From: Hoplostethus atlanticus
Taxonomy: Eukaryota > Chordata > Actinopteri > Trachichthyiformes > Trachichthyidae
DNA: 64,000 nt
Assembly: GCA_034670405.1 (NCBI GenBank)
Contig: JAXDDX010000145.1
Span: 877,001 to 941,000, forward strand
Reading direction: 5' to 3'
In this document: in pieces, positions 12,546 to 25,427 of the stretch
Layout of the letters: every line of letters starts with the position of its first letter
Position numbering within the stretch: position 1 is the first letter of the stretch
The notes under the pieces: generated by a model
Database searches by the model: none
Seen by the model: only the letters and a program-made list of their open reading frames with translations
What the model was told of the DNA's origin: nothing
Position numbers and translations under genes: made by a program

Positions 12546-15112
12546 TTTTTCTACTGAGCTAGATATAAAAAAGATGTCAAGGATTCAATGGGCTGCTACA
12601 AAAAGGCACGTTTGGCACAGCAGCAAAAGTCATAAATCCGCTGCTATTCATTCACGTTATCATTTACTAGTGGCAAGGAAGTACATACCTCCTACTTGAT
12701 GGTAGGAAGTTCCGTGCAAAAAAAAATAATGCTTAACTTTGCTTCACTTGAACTCACTCACGGGAAGAGTTCATGAGGATATTCTGGAAATTTCAGTGTG
12801 TCGCAAGAACACCTGCCACTTGGAGTCGCCTCCGCCGTCTCCGCCGCCATTGAAACACTTGGGCAATAACCGGTGCAATAACCGCTCGTCTGCGGCGGTC
12901 AATGTCAACACATTCACAGAGGGAGTAGTAATCGCCTTCGGTGTGACCATGAGCTGTCCGCTCGAGGTTGTATTTATCAGTTAGAAAAGTTAGAAAAGGT
13001 GCCGCTTCCTCCTTCCTTGTAATCAGAGGAATAGAGGGGATTTTTCAGCTTGTCATTTAGTAACAACCCTCTTCATAACACACCTTCTATGTGAAACTAG
13101 GTCAAGGAAAACAAATACAAATGACGATGGCTCTTCAAAGACACAGGTCAGCCTTTATGTTTCCTTTTGGCACGTGTCTGTGTGCACGTACGTGTGTACA
13201 CATAAAGTATACATACAATTTATGCACTCCCATGCACCTTTCAGGCTAGTTGGAGCAGGGAAATAGTCACGTGATGACATTCCAGGAGGCCCCAAGGACC
13301 CGAAGATTATCTGAACCTTGATGGGGGTGGCCAGGCTGAGAGCGAATCCAGTGTTTAAAGACGACCGCAGAATAAGAATGGCTAGAATGGACAATGGAAT
13401 TGAGTATTAGAAAGATGATGGCATCATTTGTCTGTTCATTCCAGTCGAAGGTGTGGCGGGCTGTCCACCTATTAAATGATGTTTCTATGTCAGCCATCTC
13501 TACACCAGGTAGAGCAAAGGATGTTACCACACCGGCGCCTTGAAGTGACCTTTCTGACACGACGCAGAGGGATGAAAATGTCATCATTTCAAAGAGTATT
13601 AATCCCAAAAGATGACATTGCATTCCTAATAAGGGATCTATTGTTTTCAGAAGCCAGCTGCAATGTGACGTAATCCCCGACAGCACTCGGGAATGTTTGC
13701 AACTTTGAAATGTAATACCGTTATTATCAGCGACAGTGGTATCTACCATCATGGGGAGAATACTTTCATAGACAGAGGCTTTCATAAGTAGAAAATATTT
13801 TTGTTGTCTGTGTGTGTGTCCATCCATATTTAACTGTCAAAGGGTTAGTGTGGGGTGTGTTTCACCAGGTGACAGGTCACCTTTCTGTCTCTTTACAGCT
13901 TAAGTAAAAACCAGGGAGTGACCTTTCTGAAAGAGATAAGCATCAGCCTTGTATGTCAGCCTGTCTTTGTCAGATGGTCTGGTCAATGGGAGGATCAGCT
14001 GGGAGGGAGGGGGGGGTTGATGTTAATTGCTCAGCTCTATCTCTGCCCACTGGAAAATGTACTCTGAGAGACTGCCTGTCAAAATGCAGGTTTTGTTTCT
14101 TGAACTGCTAGTTAAATAGTGCCGTTAGCCTTTCTCCGCTGTCATGCAAACTAGAATAGTCGTGACCTCATTGAGTATTGTTGGGCCAGAGGACAACAGC
14201 TAGCATTATTTTAAGACGACAATCTTGCTGCAGGCGAAACCCGCTCTTGTCATTAGCTGGATAAAACCCTGTTATTACATTAGTTCCTCGGCCTCTTCCC
14301 CAGCCTGCAGTCAGTCTGTCAGTATAATGAAACCGAGTCAAGGAAAACAACGGATACTCCAAATGTTCCTCAGAGAATGTCAAAGGCAACAGATCCTTTC
14401 CGTGAGATTCCAAACCGTGCCCCCGTATCTCCTTCAGCCGTGAAAAATGTCCTTTTGGTGGGCGGATATGTTTGGTTTGTCATTGCGGGGTTTCCAAAGT
14501 GGATGTTTGGTCTGTTACAAATAAGCAGATACTGTCGTCTTACGTCGTCTTCACGCGTCATCATTCTAAACACATCCGTGAGTGTAGTTTGGAACGTCAC
14601 TTTTTTTCCATTGCATTCCAAAACACTCAACAAAATCTGCTACCTGAATGCATCATCAACAGGTCTATCCTCAAAAGCATAACTGATGTAAGCAAGTCTT
14701 AAGCGGACACATATCTTCGAGCTTTTCTTTTAGTGTACAATTGGTGTCATATAAAAATGGCGGATGTCTTATTTTGAAATGAAATTCTTCGTTTAATAGT
14801 GAGACATGTACGAACATGACCAAGTGCGTGGTATGTTTTTTTGTTGTTGCTGTTGCTAAATTCACATCCTGACCACATGTTGGGTTGAAAAGTAAGAAAA
14901 GATGGGTGTTGTCCCAAAAGTCAGAAATATGTTGAAAATGCCATTTCTTTTTTTTTTTTTAAGCTTTAAGAGAAATTGTTGGGGGAAAATTTTCTTTTTA
15001 TCTCCTTAACTTTCTTTATATTCTTTTTTTTAAATCAGGGTACAAGGACACAAGTTTAATAGATAGGTTAGCATAACAGAAAAAGAGTAAAACGAGAAAG
15101 ATTCGAGAAAGA

Positions 15113-15149
15113 TACATTTCACTGCACACGAGGTGTGCAGTGAAATGTA
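15113..15149. repeat. Perfect 17-bp hairpin with a 3-base loop
   Basis: The arm 15113-15129 (TACATTTCACTGCACAC) pairs with 15133-15149 without mismatch across the loop GAG. It stands alone in AT-rich intergenic DNA, with no T-run immediately after it. Confidence 0.9.
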
Positions 15150-17777
15150 AAGATATTAAAAACAAACACAAAAACTAAAAAAGCACACAATCTCCGCGGA
15201 GCTACCACGACGGCGTCTAGACACGGCCGCGCCACCTTAGTGACTTACAAAAAGAAATACAAAAGAAACATGACAGGTGACAAGATGCATGTGTGTCACA
15301 CCAAAAGCAAATGGGTTTAGTAAAATAGTTCCTCCTTTTGCCTTGTGAAACAACAGTGGCTTTTACAACACCCAAACTCTTGGGAAATAGATCTATGCAC
15401 TGAACTACCATCAATACCTCAATGACCTTTCTGTGACATGTACTATGCCTCACTTTGTACATCACGGTTAAATTAAAGTGTATAAAGAAAAAAAAGTAAT
15501 AAAATAGAAACGTTCTTCAAAATAATTTAAAAAGTCTTGTGTGAGTGTGTGTGTGTGTGTGTAGTGAGCCATCGTTAGTGTCCAGGTCACAGTGTGAGCC
15601 ATCTGCGCTAGGAGTGACAAGCACAATGTGATATTATAGAAAATAGGTAGGTGCCCTACATTTCAAAGTGGAAGTCTGTGTGTGTGTGTGTGTGTGAGTG
15701 ATGGCTGTTGATGGCTGTCTTTTTCCCTTTATTATGTTGTGAATCTGGGTCACCTTAAGCCTCACAGCATTTATCTATGATCACCGGCTGACAGCGCAGC
15801 TGGCGAGACACGCAACACAGTACAAGGTTTTCAATTTCATGGCCTCAGCAATCTGCGCTTCAACTCTTTAGGTCAAATTATACGATTTGTGCTTGTGTAA
15901 TGGTCGTCGTTGTAACATCTCCAAAAAATAAATAGAGGATCACTTTATTCCCGTTGCAGACAAAATGGTGCCAACGATTCATTCCCGTATTAGATGTTAA
16001 TGTATTCCATCACCACCGGAGCATTGAAACTTGGAAAAAGTCACATCAGGTGTCGGGCCATTCATAAATTGGACAATATTATAGTCAAAGTAAAGTAATT
16101 TCAACATAAATCTTATAGAAAGACCACCAAATTGCATTCCTCCTTCATACCAATAGGGTGTAATGTTTTTAAGGTGTGTATCCAGAAACATTTCCTTTCT
16201 CAATGTTTTTTCAGTATCACCACCTCTGTGATACATTTTCTATCCCAATGCATTTCAGGTCCTCTATCTTGTGTCCACGCTATAAAGTGGTGGGCTTTTG
16301 TCCTTGGCCTTGAGCCTGCGGGATGTTTAAACAAAATATAATATTTTCTGCATTGGCAAAATAAGATGTACGCCACGTGCATGGTCTCTCTCCTAAAACA
16401 CTTTGGTTTGGTGGTGAGCGGCTAAATGCAGATTTACAACTACAATGGAGCTTGATTGGAGAACATTTTCAATTTTCAATCTGAAATATAGGAAAGGGCT
16501 TCTTTCTTCCTCCTCCATTTTGCACCAACAAAGAGGTAAATTACAACACTTCATCACAAAATAATGGGAATGCATTGAACACCACAGGATGATGAAATAT
16601 ACAAGTGTAATTTGCTTTCAGCCTCTCAACCAGTAGGTCGTCTTTCCTTTTTTCCCCAACAGTCTGGATAACCCTTTTCCCTAAATCCCTGCAGCATGGT
16701 TTCTCTTTGGAAAGTGTATTTGTTTTAGCCTTCAGAGTTTGCTTATTGATAAACCTTTCCCGAGAGGGAGTGGGCGCGGCTCTCAAATTTCAAAAGATTA
16801 TGCTTGCCATTGTCTTTTTGTTTGGCTTTTTTTCCCCCCCCCACCACGTTTAATGAGCTTGACAATAAAATGAAATAGACTTGAGGCATGAATTTAGGTA
16901 AAGTGTGGGTTAGAGATGTCCTGTCATATAAAACTCCCCACAAAGTTTGGTTACCAAGAGTCTGCTCTCCAATAAAACAGATCTGTTGAACTGGAATGTC
17001 AGAGGACCTATGATGGAAGTCACACAAGCATGAGCCAGCCAGCTCTAGGTTGGTACATTCACATGCACATTTAAAGTCAACAGTTTCACTTTGACATTGT
17101 ATGTGTGTTGACTGAGGTCTGAATACAAGTGCCAAATCATAACACAGCCGTGAGAATAGATGACATGTAGTAGGGCCTACTTTATCGAGCTCCTTAATAA
17201 CTTTGAGACGTTTTACTTAAACATGAAATAAACAAAGTGCAATGAGCTATCAGTGACAGCAAATATATTAAGGAGACTCTTCAGGCTGTTTGTCAATAAA
17301 AAGAGTGTATTCAAAGAGTATTCCTCAAATTACCCACTTTCTCACAGCCACAAGTAGGTCAGTGGACCAAAATAACCAGGTTATGAAGACCATCATCAGG
17401 AATACACAAGGATTTCCCCACTCACTGAGCCAGAAAAATTGATGCAATTGTGGAGTTTCTGAGAGGTCTAAGGGCATCAACAGATTATGACTGTTCTATG
17501 GGGCACAGGCACAACTAGATTATGACTTTTCATCATATTCCTCCACGTAACATGGGTCCTCACAATTGTTCTAGACTCACTCTGAATTCAAACCTAGTTC
17601 AGTTAACAAACCAGCCCCAGTTCCAACAAATGTAGTTAATACAATATGATCTGTACACATTACTGGAACTTAAAATGTTTGTATTAACGTTGCTGTATCA
17701 AAAAGGTGCAGTGAGTCTACATTTCTTAAAACTGAAAAAAATAAAAATAAGGCAGACAGTCACTTTGCTTATCAAGT

Positions 17778-17783
17778 TTTATT
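17778..17783 (-). terminator. alas1: alas1 polyadenylation signal
   Basis: AATAAA on the minus strand, about 160 bases past the alas1 stop codon (17939-17941), sets a short 3' untranslated region ending near 17760. Confidence 0.75.
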
Positions 17784-17938
17784 CTGAGCATATAGAACAT
17801 CTGAACATAGAATATTTTAAATAATATATCTTTAGTTGACTTAACAAAGACACTAATACATTCCATGACAGTGACAGAGGAATGGGTGTTGAGTGTGCAC
17901 GTTCGGACTCCAGACAGCCACAGCAGCAGTGTGTAGTG

Positions 17939-20900
17939 TTAGGCGCAGGCTGATATAGGGTGGCTGAGGCCGCTGAAGTAAGACTTTTCTCGCTCACTCA
18001 TCACCTCAAAATGTAGTGGCTGCTGGCAGAAGGTACACTCTGCTGAAGAGTGGGGCTTGAGCTCCAGGCCCACCTCCTTCCATGTCTGCAACAGCTTCTC
18101 TGTAGGTGGGAGAGAAAGAAAGCAAAAGGGCTTTGAAAAAAAAGTTCACTTTAAGACTCATTTATGAGGTAAAGCTACAATCAGTTTCAATGTACATCAA
18201 AACAAGAAAAGTACTGTGATGGAAGGTATCATAAGCAAAGCAAAGCTAACCAACCAACTCCAATGAAATACATTAATACAGTACTGAAAGTGATTCTTAC
18301 CAACAAAGTATTTCATCATCTGAGGCGTGTGGTGAGGTGTGGGAGCAATGCGCAAAAGCTCATCGCCCCTGGCAACTGTAGGGTAGTTGATGGCCTGCAC
18401 GTAGATACTGTAGCGACTCATCATGATGTCACACACCTCCGTGTTTTTCTCTGCATCTGACACCTAACAATCAGGAGACACAGATATTCATTCAGATGGA
18501 AGCATGGGCACTGGAGTAATTGGAGATTATGAAGAAAGGTCAATAAGTTTCAAATGTAATGTGGCTGGAGCACTGACTGTGTCAAATCCCATGCCAATAG
18601 ACAATAAATTATATGGTATATTACTCTGATGGGGATGATGTGGCTGGGGCAGTGCACCACAGGCAGTCCTGAGTCCATCAGCATCTGTCTCAGCAGCTTG
18701 ACGTTGCGCTGGTGTTTGCGTCTCAGTGCGCGGCCCTCCTCCCCTTTAAGGGTCTGGATTGACTGCCTGGCCCCCGCTAACAGCATTGGCGGCAGAGAAG
18801 TGGTGAAGATGAAACCCGCAGCGTAAGAACGCACAGTGTCCACCAGGGCAGCAGTACTAGCGATATAGCCACCCACACAGCCAAAGGCCTTGCCTGGAAG
18901 AAGACAGAGCACATTGTTATGGGTTCAAGTGCTGATTTGCATTTAAAAAATAAACTCAAATATATTGCACATGCAAAGGAATGCATAATTGTGTTTAACG
19001 CAATGCGTGTTCAAACTATCAGTATGAAACTTGTTGAACTCGTCAGACACTCATTCTTGAATATGCGTGCCAAATTTCATGGCGGTAAAAGAATGGCGGT
19101 ACTGAATGTTGAGGCAGATGGAGAAAAGTTGACACCTTTCAACATTACCATACTGCCTTACTTTGTCAATATTAATATATGTCTGTCATTTTGCTTAGAT
19201 ACATACTTAGAGCTACAGTTGCATTTTGCATCCCTTCGAGTAGGCATCTGGTTAACAAATAAATGTTTTAGGTTAGATGGGACACAGTTATCTAAGAAAT
19301 CTATTTTCTAATATTCTGAATGGTGCTGACAGTTGCAGAAGTGAAAGACCTGCAGAGCTCTGAGGGATAATTGGCCTCTCGGTTTGACAGCTACTCGCAG
19401 ACACAGAGGGTAATTCAATAACAGCACAACAAGAGCCTGTCGTCTCCTAGCAACAGCAGAACAGCTCCTGCTTAAGCAGAGCTTCTCAAAGTACCCTGGC
19501 ATACTGGGTGACAAAACAGAGGCTGGCTCCTGAATAACAACACAGGTTTGCTAGGAGTATCCCAGTTAACTGGCTGTACTAGTTTCCTAACTTACATAAA
19601 TGAAGAAAATAGCAAATAGGTTACAGCTAGGATGGCCAGCTTAAGCCCCTTTGGCTATGACAAGTTAAACTAACTAGTCCAAGAATATCCAAAAAGGTTT
19701 TGGCATAATTTTAAATTGACCTGACAGAATGTAATTAGTAACCAGCTCCAGTAGTTTGCCTTAATAATAAACACTTTGAGCATAAATAATATGCTGACCT
19801 AGAGTCCCCGAGATGATGTCCATCTTGTGCATGACGCCATCCCTGTCTCCGATGCCCCCTCCCCTGTTGCCATACAGGCCCACAGCATGAACCTCGTCCA
19901 CGAAGTTGATGGCACCAAACTCATGGGCCACGTCACACATTTCCTCCAACGGACACACAGCACCTGTTGTATTGAAGGATGGATAGAAACAGAGGACATT
20001 AAAAAAATGTTTAACCCAAGTTACAGGAGCAACAGGTACTGGTAGTTTACACAATACTAACATAGAAATTGTCATTTTTGTTTGACTACCTCTGTAAAAT
20101 ATCTATTTTCCTATCAAACTTTTTGAAACCTGTTCAATTTAATCAAAACTCTGGTTCTTGTACAAGGAAACAGACAAGGATCAGTGACTCCAGTTGTAAC
20201 TAGCATTCCTTGGAGTTCTAACCCACTAACCTATTCCACAAAGCTGCTTCAACTACTACCATTCATGAATTCATAGTCCTTATAATTGATAGATCAGTGT
20301 TTGCTAACATTACATTTTAATAGTAATACAGATAAATGTGTAGCTATGTATCCAATGTAACAGAACCATGTTTTAAGAATAGATTGGGGACAATCCAAAA
20401 CTGACCATCCATGGAATGGACGGTCTCAAAGGCCACAATCTTCGGCTTGGTGGGGTCGCCCTTCTGCAGCAGCTCTCTAAGGTGGGCCACATCATTGTGG
20501 CGGAAAATGAATTTCTTAGCACCGCTGTTCCTGATACCCTGGATCATTGAGGCGTGGTTCCCCGCATCAGAGTAGATCTCACAGCCTAAAAGAGCAGGAG
20601 ATAAAGAGATATTAAAAACTAGTTTGCAAGAAATTAGTCCATTGGCCTTCGTACAGACTTAGGATCACGGTCAAGCTCATTGGTAATTCAAATCAAATGT
20701 TATTAGTCCAAAAGAGGACTAATAAGAATAAAATAACTGACATCAGATTTAGGCCTCTTGTGAGATGTGTTTTTTTAACATACCAGGCAGCATCTTGGCG
20801 AGGGTGAAGAGGGTGGAGTCATTGGCGACAAAGCAGGAGGTGAAGAGCAGTGCCGCGTCCTTCTCGTGGAGGTCAGCCAGTTCCTGCTCCAGGTCCACAT

Positions 20901-23361
20901 GGAACTTACTGGTCCCCGAGATGTTCCTGGTGCCTCCCGCCCCTGAACCGTGCTTCTGTAATGTATCCCTGGAAACAGAAGATTCTGATATGAAATTTAA
21001 CCCGTCTATGGAATAAAATACTGATGAAATTCTTGTTGGTGGGGTGGCACCTCTTCTAGACAGTGGTTGTTCACCCTGAATATTTAGTGGTATGGCCAAC
21101 ACTGGATATAAATCCACAATTCTAAAGAAGCTTAGGTCTTAGCTTTCATCTTAGTAGCAGTTCTGTTAGTCATATAGAGTGTATATGTCTCTTATATGTA
21201 CTGATCTTTGTATGCCTGCTTTATCGTATTTTTAATTTGTTATTATTTATTAGGCTTTGTACAGCACTTTGGTCAACTTTGTTGTTTTTAAACGTGCTTT
21301 ATAAATAAACCTGACTTGACATCTTGATTGTTTTTAGGAGCTGTACAACAACAGATTGGCAGCCTTTAAAAGCTATAAGCCCATTGAGGGGGAAAAAAAG
21401 AAATTTGGGCCAATTACTGATAGCAAGGTAACACCTTGAAGTAAGGGGACACCTTGAAGCAAGGTGTTACCACTGCAGAGGGATAAAAACAACCAGGCAA
21501 GCTGAAACAGGCCGAAAGGAAAGGAGGAAAACATCACACAGTTCATTAGTGCAAACAGGGTATAGGAGTAAACTATGGTTCACTAACACGCTACACCCAC
21601 ACAAACAATGGACTGGATCACCCATGGGTGTCAGGTTGTGTCCACCTCCCTTCCCTCAGTAGGACAACGGAAAACATACACAGCTCAAAGTGTCATTACA
21701 CCCACAGAAAAAGGGGGGGCTGGCTGGGTGACCTATCAGTGTAGTCTTTCGTACATTACATACAAATAACTCCTCCAATACTCACATGATGGATTGCACT
21801 ACCCGTGGGTGTCGGCTCATGCCTAAGTAGTCATTGCTGCACCACACTGACACCTCCCTCTTGTCCTCTAGAGAGTCTGTGTAGTTGTCGGCCATGGGGA
21901 ACTCAGTGGCCAGACGGTTCACAGTCTTAAACACACGGTAAGTGTGGTCGCTCTTCTTCTCGTCGATCTTCTTTTCCATAAAAGTATCATAATGGAAGTT
22001 GGAGACTGTCGAAAAAGGAAGATGGTTTTCGTAAGCAAGGGTAATTCCTGCAATACTAATAACATGGCTTGCACTGGTGTTGGATGAGGCAATTTCTTAT
22101 TAACAAAATGTCTTGTAAGCTCTTATTGTTCACCTTATTTGCCAAACAGCAACATGTGGACACTTACAAAATCTTCCGATATACAACTAAATACAAGCCT
22201 TTCAAACTATTGAGGTTGACCTGTGATAATTAATTTACTGTGTGGCTAGGTAATTACAAAAGTTGTAAGCAAGAAAAAAAAAAAAAAGTAAACTAAACTT
22301 ACAACTGCTTGGCAAGTTATCCTGCAACAGATGGGAGACCCTTTTTGGCCGCTGCTTCAGTAAGTTCTTCATCAGAGAGGCATGGTCTCCCCCGCCCACC
22401 TTAGTGGTACTGGCCAAGGAGGGCTGCTTCAGCTGGGCAGGAGACACATCTGGGATATACACAGAAAGGAATACCTCACTTTTCTTTAGATCATGGCCTC
22501 TTTTTAATTTGACTCCCACAAAAACTAAAATTAGAATTTATGTAAAATACTTTCCATCCATTTTTACATTTCAGACTATGCAAAGCACAGTCTATACACA
22601 GATGTGATTCAAGAGACACAAACTGCAAGAAATTAAATCCAGCTTCAGTTGTCCCTTAATGTGATTTTCCATGTGCCCGCTCACCCCAAAAGCACGAATC
22701 CACTCAATACTACAATACATCAATACATTTTCTTAGTGTCTTACCTTTCTGGACAGTGCGGACTTCCTGAACATCCTCTTGGAGTTCCATGCTAACCTGG
22801 CGGACCACATTGCTATTCTGGCCCATCTCAGCAGCCAAAAAGGGGCATTTGGAGGCTGCCACCTGGCCAGAGGGTGGCATAGGGTGGCCGGAGGACAGCT
22901 TGGGCTCCTGTTCCTGCTTGGGGCCTGGAGGTGGAGAGGAGTTTTAAAATAGCAGATACATACTCAGTCATTTATTCAAAACCCCAGGAGCACTATGATT
23001 AACTGTGGTGTAGCTAATAGGAATCCAAAATAAAGTATCTGATGTGTCAGTCATTAATACACTTTACATAAACAGGATACATAGGTACAGCTAGGCTACT
23101 GGATTTCTGAGGATATCAGGCAAAAAAAGCCTCTCCCTCTCCATCACACTTACCTTCATTGGCAGACAGGGCGTCCTCAGTCTTTTGGTGGGAAGAAGAG
23201 GAACAGAGGGCTCGGACCATCATTGGGGCCAGGGGCTTGGAGGCCAGATCCATCATGACGGGGCATCGCTGGGCATAAACCACCAGAGACTTTCTGGCCT
23301 GTTGGAAGAAGGTCTGGGGCACACGGGACAGGAACGGACAGCGACGCACTACCACATCCAT
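17939..23361 (-). CDS. alas1: 5-aminolevulinate synthase 1 (housekeeping ALAS)
   Basis: Mitochondrial PLP enzyme that condenses glycine and succinyl-CoA, the first and rate-limiting step of heme synthesis. Coding exons on the minus strand: 23361-23154, 22924-22745, 22449-22303, 22005-21786, 20968-20784, 20585-20406, 19963-19799, 18893-18625, 18463-18301, 18099-17939. They join in phase to 625 residues (human ALAS1: 640). The presequence has heme-regulatory Cys-Pro motifs at residues 8-9 (RRCPFL), 33-34 (QRCPVM) and 96-97 (SKCPFL). The catalytic core includes [31 protein letters not shown] and ISGTLGKAFG, whose Lys430 should bind PLP. The N-terminus ([13 protein letters not shown]) and C-terminus ([16 protein letters not shown]) match ALAS1 rather than ALAS2. 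The ATG at 23361 is chosen because it aligns with the human start. Exon 1 is non-coding and lies at about 24351-24520. Expected control: heme blocks import through the CP motifs. The 5' exon also appears to carry an IRE. Confidence 0.97.
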
Positions 23362-23656
23362 AGTCAGCAATAATGCTTATGATTGTCCAAAGGTCTGGTG
23401 GATGGAGACAAAATTGAAAGAGTGAAGATAGTTGTTGAGTTACAGATCTTTTCTGATTGATGATTATCAATCGTATGGAGAAAAACAGAATGGATTTGAG
23501 CAAAAAACAAACTCGGGACAATTATTGTTCCGTGTTCTTGCTATACAAAACTTATTTTTAAAAAGGTGTTGGTTTAAGTAATAAAGCATAAATAATGAAG
23601 AAAAGTTAAGCCCGTTTTACAACCACAAGGATTATATTACAGAATTTACATTACAG

Positions 23657-23700
23657 TCATTTAGCAGACGCTTTTATCCAAAGCGACTTACAATGAGTGC
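23657..23700 (+). repeat. Dispersed fish repeat block in alas1 intron 1
   Basis: 'catttagcagacgctttta' followed by 'tccaaagcgacttacaatga' is a block found in many teleost genomes, probably part of a short interspersed or DNA element. Full element ends are not recognisable here. Confidence 0.6.
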
Positions 23701-24350
23701 CTTCAACGTAGGTAGGCACGAGAACTACTAGTCACTAGAAATCGTAAGTGCATTAACTTCCTAAACAAGCATCTACGAGCATAACCAGTGCTAAGGTTAA
23801 AGTGCAATAAGATAGCTGCCTACTTTGTATTTAAACAAATGAAACAAATAAGGGAAGCAAATAAACAAGTACTAGACCCAGCTGGATCCAGTTTTCCAGG
23901 AATCACCCCCCACCCCCCTGCTAGGGGTCCCCGACATGCATTGTCGTTCGTGTCTGCCCTTCTTGCTAGTACGTCCCCTTATGAAAACTCACTTTCCACG
24001 GCAATTTTGTCTGTGGAATAAGAACGCTAACATTACTATCATCCCCAATCATTATTACAAATCTGTTTGTGGTCAGTTACAATGTCTGTACGGGCTGATT
24101 TAACGTTAGCTGGCAATAGCTTCATTAATAATGTATAACAGAATAAGAATGGCTTGTTGGCCGACTAATATTAAAGAACCAGCTACTAGATTTTGGGAAA
24201 CCCTAGTCAGACTGTTAACTAACGTTATCTTACTAAGTCTGGCCGTCCGTCAACCTGGTCGGTTGACCTACCTTAGCTAGCATAGACGTTAGCTAGCTAA
24301 AGTAACGTTAGTACCAACAGGATGATAACGACGAAAGTGGAGAAACTTAC

Positions 24351-24520
24351 CTCGTAAAAGCTTCACACGATATTAAGGAACCCTGTTGCTGGTCGCTTAA
24401 TTGACAGGACAACAAAACAAGGCTAGTCTAAACCCCAAAACGAGATAACGTTACTCCTTTTTGAGAAGGTGAGAGACAGATGACAGCCTTCGTTATCCTG
24501 CACTGAGGACGAACGAAAAG
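24351..24520 (-). other. alas1: alas1 non-coding exon 1 (5' UTR)
   Basis: The minus strand reads ...ACGAG|gtaagt with the donor at 24350, and the matching acceptor before the coding exon is at 23395-23396, leaving 33 untranslated bases (23394-23362) before the ATG. The upstream limit is inferred from a TATA-like box at about 24539-24545, which would place the start near 24514-24520. No ATG occurs in this exon. The IRE occupies its 5' end. The transcription start is inferred, not observed. Confidence 0.65.
24487..24519 (-). promoter_or_regulatory. Iron-responsive element (IRE) in alas1 5' UTR
   Basis: On the minus strand this folds as a textbook IRE. Lower stem TTCGTT (24517-24512) pairs with AACGAA (24494-24489), extended by two U-G wobbles at 24518-24519 and 24488-24487. 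There is a bulged C at 24511. The five-pair upper stem is GTCCT (24510-24506) with AGGAT (24499-24495), one G-U. The hexaloop is CAGTGC (24505-24500). Loop, bulge and upper-stem length match the consensus bound by IRP1/IRP2, and the upper half is nearly the same as the ALAS2 IRE as I remember it. It would be cap-proximal, the position needed for translational repression at low iron. Open point: whether transcription starts at or upstream of 24517. Confidence 0.85.
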
Positions 24521-24580
24521 GACGAGAACGTGCAATCGCTTATAAGTACCCACACGGACGGAGTTCTCGCGAGAGGTTAT
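24521..24580 (-). promoter_or_regulatory. alas1: alas1 core promoter: TATA-like box and TCTCGCGAGA motif
   Basis: CTTATAAG at 24539-24546 is TATA-like and reads the same on both strands. The perfect palindrome TCTCGCGAGA at 24565-24574 is a known vertebrate promoter motif. Spacing fits a start near 24514-24520. The region is CpG-richer than its surroundings. Confidence 0.55.
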
Positions 24581-25382
24581 TAGACTACGTCAAAGGAGCC
24601 TTCACGAATGATATTTCCTCGCGTCGGGATTCTTGTGGTGTTTTTTGTATGGATTGTGTTCTAAAAACAGCAACAATGTGAAGACCATTGACCCACTGGC
24701 CAAAGACTAATCTCACAGATTTTTGAAAAAATATGTTTTGGTTACTTTCAGTTTAAAAGCAAGGAGGAACACATGCAATTAAAAAAAATGTATCATTTGA
24801 ATGGCTACATTTCATATTCATCAATGTAAGTTTATTGATAAACCACATATTCTTAAATATTTTATAAGAATATTGAAAATATATAAATACTATCCTGTAC
24901 TCATCCAATAAGAAAGCTATGAAATTGATAAATATCTGTCTGTCCTTAAAGGTCGTCTTGTAATTATATTATGTACCCTAGGTAGTTTGTATGCATGGTA
25001 TACTTTCATCTTTGTGGGGTTTTTTTTTCCTAAAAAAATAAATAAATCCCGAAACACCCAAAATGTTATTACCATCGTACATACCTACTATATGCTATTA
25101 TTCCACAGGAAGAATGCATAACATGTCTATTATCAACTGTGGTATCCCAAACTGCAAAAAAAAAAAATCCATATTTGTGTTGATGGGCATTGACTTTAAT
25201 TGGATACAAAGTTTTGACATTCATTACATGAATCAAACTTCAACCCAAGATTTCAAGCGTCTTGTGCTGTCTACTTCTTGTCTGTATGTGACCCCTGGTG
25301 TTACAATTTAGGCATTGAACTGGGCCTTGAGGTCACAGAGACCATAGCCACAGAATTAAAAATCTGTGTTGATGAGAATACA

Positions 25383-25427
<45 letters not shown>

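Noticed and set aside
13267..13827. 186-residue minus-strand open frame
   Set aside because: No domain, signal or family similarity that I recognise, no flanking exons, and mixed composition as expected by chance. Best kept as non-coding unless transcripts appear.
17939..24520. Gene called ALAS2 because of the IRE
   Set aside because: [29 protein letters not shown] and linkage to poc1a all indicate ALAS1. The IRE is the anomaly.
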